From Amoebophrya sp. AT5.2 (lineage: Eukaryota > Sar > Dinophyceae > Syndiniales > Amoebophryaceae): a stretch of DNA of 11,277 bases. Under the pieces are notes generated by a model. That model searched no databases. It saw only the letters and a list, made by a program, of their open reading frames with translations, and was not told the DNA's origin. The stretch lies in NCBI GenBank assembly GCA_005223375.1, contig RXOD01006097.1:1-11277 (forward strand), read 5' to 3'. Positions within the stretch are counted from its first letter, which is position 1, and each line of letters opens with the position of its first letter. Positions 1 through 5,991 of the stretch are shown piece by piece. A program made the position numbers and the translations under genes.

Positions 1-4
1 ACGC

Positions 5-23
5 TAATGAATGAATGAATGAA
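5..23. repeat. Short ATGA/AATG microsatellite
   Basis: About four tandem copies of the tetranucleotide AATG lie at the extreme left edge. It is a simple repeat in the flank upstream of the protease gene. The rest of 1-145 shows no gene: the frame of the downstream ATG is closed by stops, the last one in a TGA near position 90. No promoter motif stands out. Confidence 0.7.
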
Positions 24-145
24 ACATAGTTGTTGGCTACGGACCTACTTGCCAGGCATTGGCACGAGCATCCATCATGCGCGTTTGACAAAGTTCATCG
101 TGGTCGCGTAAGCGCGTCCCGCGGAGGACTTCGATCTCAATCAAG

Positions 146-1435
146 ATGTCAGCGGTTCTTCGCCTCCTCGCCAGGTGGCACCGGTACGCAACGGCAGCCG
201 TCCTCGCGATGACGTGTAGTCAAGCTGGTGTCGCGGTCAAGGTTGGGGTTGGCGCTGGGATCAAGGCGCGGATGGGCGTACGCGTAAAAGCGAAGGCGGG
301 AGCGGAGCAAAAAGTGTACGATGAGGCGGCACTGGTGAGGCGGATGCTGGAGCAGAGAGTGGAGCTGTTGTACGGCAGAGTCGCCATCGGCGAGCCACCG
401 CAAAACTTCACCGTCGCCTTCGACACCGGCTCCAGCGAATTGCTGCTGCCCTGCGCGGATTGCAGTGACGGTACAGTACTACCAGTGTCAGTGAAGTTAG
501 AAGTTTAGTACAATGTTTTTTTAAGGCTTTTTTACATACTATACAACCATTACCGTACAGGTAGCTGCATTTCCCACGCGCGGTACGATTTGCAGAAGTC
601 CAGCACGGGCGAGCAGATCTGGCTCACGGATCCGACCACGGGCGAGAATTCGCCCGAAATCCAGCGCCGCCAGTTTGGGCTCCGCGGCATTGCGGTTGCC
701 GAGGCTATCACCGACAGGATTTGCCTCAACGACGAGCTCTGTGTCCCGCAGGAGACGCCCTTCCTCTGCGCCAAGAGCCTCACCGAGAACCTCTTTCTCC
801 AGCTCCCCTACGACGGCATCCTGGGCCTGGGTCTGAGCGGCAAACACCGGTCCAAATTCGACGTTTTCCGCACGTTCACCGACGCCGGAATGCTGAAGCA
901 CGACCGCTTCGCGCTCTGGTATCCGGACTTCACGGACACAACTTCCGGAGGTGGCGGGGGGAGGGGTGATAATTATCAAGCCCCGCAAATCACCTTCGGG
1001 AGCCACGACAAGAGCCGGATGATGAGCCAAATGTACTGGATTCCGGTTCCGTACCCGGCGGAGCGGTGGGAACTCCCCATGTCAGACATCGTCGTCGGGG
1101 CGTACGTCGACCCGCACAGCGTGATGGCCGCCGCGACAGGGGCAAGTGCGGACGCTGGGTCAGAAGGCACAGCGGGCACAGCAGGAGCGGGCTCAGCAAC
1201 ATCTGGAAGTGGTGCAGAAGCGGGATCTTCAGAATCAGGAGCCAGCGATGTTGAAACTTCAAGTTCAGGCAAGTCGTTCAAGTCGGAGCCGCTGAAGCTG
1301 TGCGAGCCGCCCCAGAAGTGCCGGGTGGTTTTTGACTCCGCGTCGCCGCTGTTGGTGATGTCCCAGCCAGTGTACGATCGCGTCAAGGAGGCGATTGCCG
1401 TCGGCTACCCCCGCGAGCCCGTTATGGCAAGATGA
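146..1435 (+). CDS. Pepsin-family (A1) aspartic protease, 3'-incomplete; exons 146-470 and 561-about 1420
   Basis: This is a eukaryotic A1 aspartic protease, predicted to hydrolyse peptide bonds in the secretory or lysosomal pathway. The ATG at 146 is the first after an in-frame stop. It opens a basic, then hydrophobic N-terminus (residues about 1-30, core ATAAVLAM) that resembles a signal peptide. The pepsin signature VAFDTGSSELLLPC carries the first catalytic Asp (residue 93). Removal of a 90-nt intron gives the typical continuation CSDGSCISHARYDLQKSS. The conserved YDGILGLGL lies near position 810. The second catalytic motif VVFDSASPLLVM (Asp367) has DSA instead of DTG/DSG. The Asp-Asp distance is 274 residues against about 183 in pepsin, mostly because of an Ala/Gly/Ser-rich insert. 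The frame ends at TGA 1433-1435, at least 100 residues short of a normal C-lobe, so either another intron starts near 1421 or the gene was cut by the retrotransposon at 1630. The usual flap Tyr is not evident (QFGLRG instead of YGTG). Family assignment is firm; activity and 3' structure are not. Confidence 0.88.
471..560 (+). other. Spliceosomal intron 1 of the aspartic protease gene (GT-AG, 90 nt)
   Basis: The donor is GTACAG at 471 and the acceptor is CCGTACAG ending at 560. The first exon ends after codon base 1 (G at 470) and the next exon supplies GT, restoring Gly. Splicing joins CADCSDG to SCISHARYD, which matches the pepsin-family pattern at this place. The unspliced frame meets a stop at 506-508. 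The intron is AT-rich with T-tracts (515-533) before the acceptor. The acceptor is followed by G. Confidence 0.87.
1126..1290 (+). other. Low-complexity Ala/Gly/Ser/Glu-rich insert in the protease C-lobe
   Basis: About 55 residues dominated by A, G, S, T and E (for example SEGTAGTAGAGSATSGSGAE) lie just before LKLCEPPQKC and the second catalytic motif. The frame is maintained, so this is probably a surface loop expansion. It could instead be a small unspliced in-frame intron, but the codon and GC character is exonic. Confidence 0.6.
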
Positions 1436-1601
1436 GACCAGTTGCTAAAATTCGCAAGTAGAAGGTGGTATAGTAAGAAGTCATCTATAGTAGTGCTGGT
1501 AAAAGTTGAAGTTGAACTTGATCTTGAACCGGGGTCCGAAAAAAGGTCTGCAGGAGTAGGTGTAGAAAGGCGGCTTGTAGTTCTCGCGCGGTCCTCCAGA
1601 G
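1421..1601 (+). other. Candidate second intron of the protease gene, before the retroelement junction
   Basis: Coding character stops after EAIAVGYPREP. A GT occurs at 1421 in phase 0, the sequence up to about 1580 is richer in A/T and full of stops, and a pyrimidine-bearing CCTCCAGAG precedes a short open stretch from 1602. Donor and acceptor are both weak, and a non-GT donor or simple gene decay is equally possible. The interval 1436-1629 holds no other recognisable gene. It includes a short inverted repeat AAGTTGAACTT near 1505-1520. Confidence 0.3.
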
Positions 1602-1629
1602 GCCTGCTACCTCCGCAACCTGCAGCTAG

Positions 1630-2167
1630 TGTATGACCGGTTTCTGATGTCAAGCACCAAAGTCTCTGTTCGCTTCGATCCTGAAATTCTTCCTGATCCT
1701 GTTGCTGTTCCTCCGATCTTCCGCTGCTAGTTCTAAAAGTAACTATGTGATCCTGCCCTAGTATCTGCATTATTGGCGAGAAATGCCATGTCGTTTCTTT
1801 TAAGAAACCGACTGGAATCCATCGATTTTAACTAATCAAGGGCGGGGAGCTTTCGGGCCACGACCTCCAGGACAAAAAAGGCAAGAATTTTAAAGAAACT
1901 AATCCTACCTATTGCGCTGCGCCCTCGGAATCTGTTATTTATACTTGAAAACGGCGCGGTTAACAGGCCTGATAAAGGTAGACCGCTGCTGATTGTTTTG
2001 ACACGGAGACCCGGAACAGAAGACACAGAAAACACAACGCAGGCGCCGCCCTGTGCCGCCTTATATTTTTACGAATTAGTTGTGTGTTCGCTCTCGTTCT
2101 CGTCGGCGCTCTCCTGCGGGAGTGTCGGGCACCTTTCGAAACAGAACCATCCCGCATCTGGACTTCA
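1630..2167 (+). repeat. 5' LTR (start well supported, end tentative)
   Basis: It begins with TGTATGACCGG, the same bases that start the repeat at 11255, and has the 5'-TG typical of LTRs. The right end cannot be read by comparison because the 3' LTR is cut off after 23 bp. I place it at the CA of 2166-2167 because a TGG-initiated possible primer-binding site follows after two bases. The true end could lie elsewhere before 2325. The segment contains TATA-like sites, and the last ATG before gag is at 1788. Confidence 0.6.
2061..2070 (+). promoter_or_regulatory. TATA-like element, candidate LTR promoter
   Basis: TTATATTTTTA follows a GC-rich stretch. If used, transcription would start about 25-35 bases downstream (roughly 2090-2100), giving an AUG-free leader of about 230 nt before the Gag start. 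A second, weaker TATA-like site (TTATTTATACTTG) lies near 1936. The assignment is by motif only. Confidence 0.35.
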
Positions 2168-2169
2168 AT

Positions 2170-2181
2170 TGGTGGAGAACC
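2170..2181 (+). other. Possible primer-binding site (PBS)
   Basis: TGGTGGAGAACC starts with TGG, complementary to a tRNA 3' CCA end, and lies two bases after a CA that could end the LTR. I cannot match the remainder to a known tRNA acceptor stem, and it does not match the usual initiator-Met PBS (TGGTATC...). A different PBS or self-priming remains possible. Confidence 0.3.
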
Positions 2182-2275
2182 TGGGCAGAGTTTATCACTT
2201 TGCAAACAGTCTAACTTTTTTCAAGAAACGAGCGCGGGCTCAAGCTGTCTAACATAAATATCGCGCTGCAGAAGT

Positions 2276-2281
2276 AATAAA
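2276..2281 (+). promoter_or_regulatory. AATAAA hexamer, possible poly(A) signal in the leader
   Basis: An AATAAA lies 44 bases before the Gag ATG. If the LTR extended past here it would be the expected polyadenylation signal. If the LTR ends at about 2167 it is a chance hexamer in an A/T-rich leader. The position alone does not decide. Confidence 0.2.
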
Positions 2282-2324
2282 TTAAAGTCGAGTAGCTGTG
2301 CTCCCGTGAGTTTATTTTATTTTT

Positions 2325-5300
2325 ATGATGCAGTGGCATTTGACGAAGAAAGCCCTTCCTTTGTTCCGCAACTCTTTTCGCGCTCTAGAATCCGATATTG
2401 ATTTAGAGTCGGTCGCACAATCGAACTGCGCCGACCTTACCGCCGATAAGGGGGCAGATAGCGTAGTAATTTTAAGCGCGCCACCGGTTCCGAGGGCAGA
2501 TAAAGAAGCAATTTTAGATAAGATGACAAACGCGGGCCCGGGCGCGGCATCGACGCCGCTGGCCTCGGGGGTATTCAGCAACGGCTCAAGCCTCGGGTCT
2601 GGAGTTGAGGTGCAATCGCAGCACCACTCCATGTCGCCACACCTCTCTGCGGGCTTGGGATCGATTGGCACGAACGATGAGGACGACGACGACATTCTTT
2701 TTCGACCTGGCGCCGGCGGATTCCAAGCGGACGCAAGCACGACTGCGGACGCAAACCCGAACGCGCAGGGGCAGCAGCCGACGACGACCACCGCGGGTCG
2801 AGGGCTGGGTGCTGGCTTCTCACCCGTGATCTATCCACGGGCGAGCGCGGGACGTGGTTCCGCGAGCTACGGCTACCGACACGGAAGCAGGGACTTTGCG
2901 ATGCACTCGGAGTACGGGAGAACGGGCGGCCTGCGCGCGACCGTCTCTCCAACGCCATTCCACTACCGGGGCGATTTTGCGCGCGGCACCTCGAATCCGC
3001 CACGAGTTTTCCATGGCAGTGCGAGGCGGGTACCGCTGCAACGGAAAAAGACGACCTTTAGCATGCTGCGCGACCTGGTGGGCAAAGTTTGCGGGGTGTG
3101 TGCTTCGGAGCCGACCAAGGGAGAGCAGGAGCCCACGGAACGACGCGGAAGAAAGGAAGAAAGACCGAGCCAGGCTCAAGCTGCAGTTGAAGTTATTTCG
3201 GGAAGCAGAACCTCGAGGGCGCGAAAGCTGCAGGTGAGTGCACCGCACCGGGCGACGGTCACGCCGGGAGCGACGGGCGGAGAGACAGCTGCGGGGCCTT
3301 CTCTGGGAGTTCCTCCGCCGTTGCCGCCGATTCCGGTGCTTCCGCCGCCTGTGCCGGCGGCTGCGACGACGAAGTCGATCCTGCTGGACCAGACCGCACT
3401 AACGGTGCAGGGACAGACCCCGGACACGATCAGGGTTGACACCGTGGGACGGACCGGGCGAATTATTTGGTCCGGCCTGAATTACGATAAGATGACGAAG
3501 ATTGAGCGTATTAGCGCTGCCGCGGTGGTGAAAAGAGAAGCCGGCCGCGCGTTCGGCGGTGGAAAGGTGAGCGTGACCCTGTCGCAGGGGTCTTTGATCG
3601 CAGACTTCGCTGCAGCGAAACTGACGGGGCCCAGTGCGTTGACGACCGACGAGCTGGCGCGCCTGATTATGAATCGTGACGGCGCAAACTCCGGTCTTTA
3701 CGCGAAGCCGCAGCTCCCGAAGCTGGCCTTTCGGGCGACGACACAGCACGACGCGGTGCTGGAGATAATCACGAGCCGGCAACCGATCAGAAAGATCAAG
3801 CGCGCGAAGCAGGAGCGGCTGTCTTGGGAAGGCCTTCAAGCGAGTGGAAAGGTGCCAGAGGGCGTTTTGAACCAGCTCACGACGGAAATGGCCAATCACG
3901 ATTTCGACGACGACCCCGACTACTATGGTGCGATCTTGGATGAGTACGTAGCCCGCCTCGAGGCCGCCTGGGGAATCACAGCGCAGGTTCGCATCGACGT
4001 TTTGGCGCGCGAGCTAACCGTGGTGAGGTACCCTACCGGTGCGAGGGATGTGGGGGCGACGCTGATCGCTTTCATAGCGAACTTCGAGGCGCAGTTCGAT
4101 CTTTTGATGCACGAGCGGAAGGTCACCGGAAACACCCACTTCGCGCTCGACGACCTGTGTGGCGCGGACATGGAGCGGAAGCAGTTTATGAATTCGCTGA
4201 AGTACGAACGTGGGCTGCCGACATGGGTGGTGACCAAGGTCGACGACTATTTCGGGCACAGGGGCGAGGAAGTGCGCGCGCAGTGTTTGAAGGCAGCGCT
4301 GAAGCGAATCCGGCTCGTTGGCGTGCAGGACCAAAGCCGGGGGCGAGCGGTGCAGCCAGCGGAGACAGGCCTTGGGGGCAATAAGTTTGGGATCATGACC
4401 AACCACGAAATCGAGCCTGCGGTCACCGTTTTTGACTATGACCAGGAGCAGATCCCGGGACCCGGTTCGACGATGCAGCGAACCACGACCACGGCCTTGC
4501 CGCAGCACCACCAGTTTACGACCACGAACATGCGAACACCGGGCGCAAACCAGCAGCAGCACCAGCACGGGGCGCATCAGTGTGGGGGTAACCACAGAGC
4601 CTACCACCACATCAAGTTTAACCGCCGCATAGCAGCGATCGAGAGGAAGCGCGGAGCCGCCCTGGAGATCGGTCCTTGCAGCTTCTGCATGAAGCACCAC
4701 AAAGTGACGGGCGATCCGGCCGACGTGTTGTGCCCGGACCAAATAGCGTCTACGGATCCGCGTGGGACGGGCGGTTTAAAGTGTAACCTTGCTTGCCGGC
4801 CCTACGAGTATCGTGCAGATCTAGTGGAGTTCGCGGCGCCGCAGGGACCGCCGCCGCCGAGCGGAGCAGGAAACCAGAATCCAGGCGGTACCCTGAAGAA
4901 GACCGTTACTTTTGGAGAAGTAGACGCAACCGAGCCACCGGGCTGGTCCATCGTGCGAACGATGAAGAGCATGCGCGAGCAGCAGCCCGAGTACGCGTAT
5001 CTGCAGCTGAACGATGCGGAATTGGCCACGTTTTTCGAGGGCAAGAAACCGATCGACCCGCGGCACGACTGGCACACGAGAAAGGTAGAAGGAAACGACC
5101 GCACCCCGCATGTGTTAGTGGTGCACTGCGGGCTGGCGCTGCGCAAAGGATTTGCTTTGAATCGGGACCCCGGAAAATCGCTCGTCAGATTCCCCGCCGG
5201 GATTCCGTCGTCGCTCGTCGAGTCGGTCATCTGTGCGAAGGGGACGCGAGTCCTGAGAAACGACGCTGTTGCGGCGGAAATCAAGAATACGACGCGGGGT

Positions 5301-5987
5301 AGTGTTTTCGGCAAGACGACCGGCGCGAAACAGAAGTTGCCGCAAGCGGTGGTTTTGATCGGCGACCGGGTGCAGAGGGTTCTCCTCGATTCCGCTTGCC
5401 TCGTAGGACCAGAATCCGAGGGCCAGAATCTTCTCTCCGCTGAGCTTTTCGCGAAGTTGAAAGCGACCAGTCCTGACGCAGTCCGGCCAGAAAACAACCG
5501 CGGAAACGACGTAGTCCAGTTGGGAGCAGCTTCCCATCTTGTTCCGTATCGTCGGAACACCGCCGAGATTTTGGTGACGTTCCGAGAGCGGGCAGGAAAG
5601 GAAAAGTCCGTCTGGGTCGAGTTCGCGGTGGTGGATTGGCTGTGCGCCGGAGACGAGGTGGTAATCGGCCTCGAGACGTACGACGAACTTCTAGGAGTTT
5701 TGTTCGAGCCGAGGAAGGTGCAGCTGACGAAAATGAAACTTTCGGTCCCGCGCTACCCCGATGAGCTGCCGCACGACTTCCATGTAGCTTCTGCCCCGGC
5801 TGAAGTGTCGCCGAAGCCGGAGGAAGACGAGAAAAAGAAGAAGAGTCGGAAGAAGAAAACGGACAAAGTGGAAACTGCTGCGAAAGACAAGGACGACGCG
5901 CCGGCCATTACCGTGGGAAAGAAGGGCGAAGACGAGGCTGCTGCTAAAGTAACGGAAGCGGCCGACACGGTCACGACACAGTCGTGA
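2325..5987 (+). CDS. gag-pro: Gag-protease polyprotein (1220 aa), ends at a recodable UGA
   Basis: This encodes the structural precursor of the virus-like particle with the element's protease at its C-terminus. The ATG at 2325 (ATGATG) is the first after 536 AUG-free bases. In order: a disordered Gly/Ser/Arg-rich N-terminal third; a proline-rich segment (residues about 330-345, PPPLPPIPVLPPPVP); a helical capsid-like region (about 480-670, containing LEAAWGITAQVRID and FIANFEAQFDLLMHER); a Gln/His-rich stretch (about 725-765); a Cys/His cluster (Cys785, Cys788, His791/792, Cys803) in place of a canonical CCHC knuckle; and a retropepsin with catalytic VLLDSACLV (Asp1022) and the C-terminal VVIGLETYDEL (about 1112-1122). 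A lysine-rich charged tail follows. At 1220 residues it is far longer than Ty3 Gag (about 290 aa). The TGA at 5985-5987 is followed by the same open frame into Pol. Gag identity rests on position plus the protease, since capsid sequence is poorly conserved. Confidence 0.87.
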   Translation: MMQWHLTKKALPLFRNSFRALESDIDLESVAQSNCADLTADKGADSVVILSAPPVPRADKEAILDKMTNAGPGAASTPLASGVFSNGSSLGSGVEVQSQHHSMSPHLSAGLGSIGTNDEDDDDILFRPGAGGFQADASTTADANPNAQGQQPTTTTAGRGLGAGFSPVIYPRASAGRGSASYGYRHGSRDFAMHSEYGRTGGLRATVSPTPFHYRGDFARGTSNPPRVFHGSARRVPLQRKKTTFSMLRDLVGKVCGVCASEPTKGEQEPTERRGRKEERPSQAQAAVEVISGSRTSRARKLQVSAPHRATVTPGATGGETAAGPSLGVPPPLPPIPVLPPPVPAAATTKSILLDQTALTVQGQTPDTIRVDTVGRTGRIIWSGLNYDKMTKIERISAAAVVKREAGRAFGGGKVSVTLSQGSLIADFAAAKLTGPSALTTDELARLIMNRDGANSGLYAKPQLPKLAFRATTQHDAVLEIITSRQPIRKIKRAKQERLSWEGLQASGKVPEGVLNQLTTEMANHDFDDDPDYYGAILDEYVARLEAAWGITAQVRIDVLARELTVVRYPTGARDVGATLIAFIANFEAQFDLLMHERKVTGNTHFALDDLCGADMERKQFMNSLKYERGLPTWVVTKVDDYFGHRGEEVRAQCLKAALKRIRLVGVQDQSRGRAVQPAETGLGGNKFGIMTNHEIEPAVTVFDYDQEQIPGPGSTMQRTTTTALPQHHQFTTTNMRTPGANQQQHQHGAHQCGGNHRAYHHIKFNRRIAAIERKRGAALEIGPCSFCMKHHKVTGDPADVLCPDQIASTDPRGTGGLKCNLACRPYEYRADLVEFAAPQGPPPPSGAGNQNPGGTLKKTVTFGEVDATEPPGWSIVRTMKSMREQQPEYAYLQLNDAELATFFEGKKPIDPRHDWHTRKVEGNDRTPHVLVVHCGLALRKGFALNRDPGKSLVRFPAGIPSSLVESVICAKGTRVLRNDAVAAEIKNTTRGSVFGKTTGAKQKLPQAVVLIGDRVQRVLLDSACLVGPESEGQNLLSAELFAKLKATSPDAVRPENNRGNDVVQLGAASHLVPYRRNTAEILVTFRERAGKEKSVWVEFAVVDWLCAGDEVVIGLETYDELLGVLFEPRKVQLTKMKLSVPRYPDELPHDFHVASAPAEVSPKPEEDEKKKKSRKKKTDKVETAAKDKDDAPAITVGKKGEDEAAAKVTEAADTVTTQS
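4677..4734 (+). other. Atypical Cys/His zinc-binding cluster in Gag (nucleocapsid-like)
   Basis: CSFCMKHH is followed ten residues after the second His by another Cys. A further pair (KCNLAC) lies downstream, near 4783-4800. The spacing differs from the retroviral CX2CX4HX4C knuckle. The Gln/His-rich stretch just upstream and the many basic residues suit a nucleic-acid-binding role. Zinc binding is inferred. Confidence 0.45.
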
Positions 5988-5991
5988 CTAG
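5985..5991 (+). promoter_or_regulatory. Translational recoding site: UGA CUAG stop-codon readthrough signal between Gag-PR and Pol
   Basis: The gag-pro stop is TGA, immediately followed by CTAG. The same reading frame continues from 5988 with no further stop until 9930. UGA CUA(G) is a recognised efficient readthrough context in viral and animal mRNAs. Here it sits exactly where a Gag/Pol recoding event is required. The next in-frame ATG (6276) is well inside the frame, so independent initiation of Pol near 5988 is not supported. I see no strong 3' hairpin by eye. Confidence 0.72.

Noticed and set aside
1602..1732. Open stretch reading from 1602 through the repeat at 1630 as protease exon 3
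   Set aside because: The part after 1629 belongs to the 23-bp repeat that recurs after pol, so it is LTR and not host exon. It shows no convincing A1 C-lobe motif.
1405..1770. Antisense open frame of 121 codons across the host/LTR junction
   Set aside because: It spans the inferred insertion boundary, is low-complexity (Gln/Glu/Ser/Thr) and has no family likeness.
4014..5560. Long antisense open frames (for example 4014-4742 and 4802-5560 on the minus strand)
   Set aside because: They lie wholly opposite the Gag-PR frame, show no recognisable domain, and are expected from the GC-rich codon use of the sense gene.
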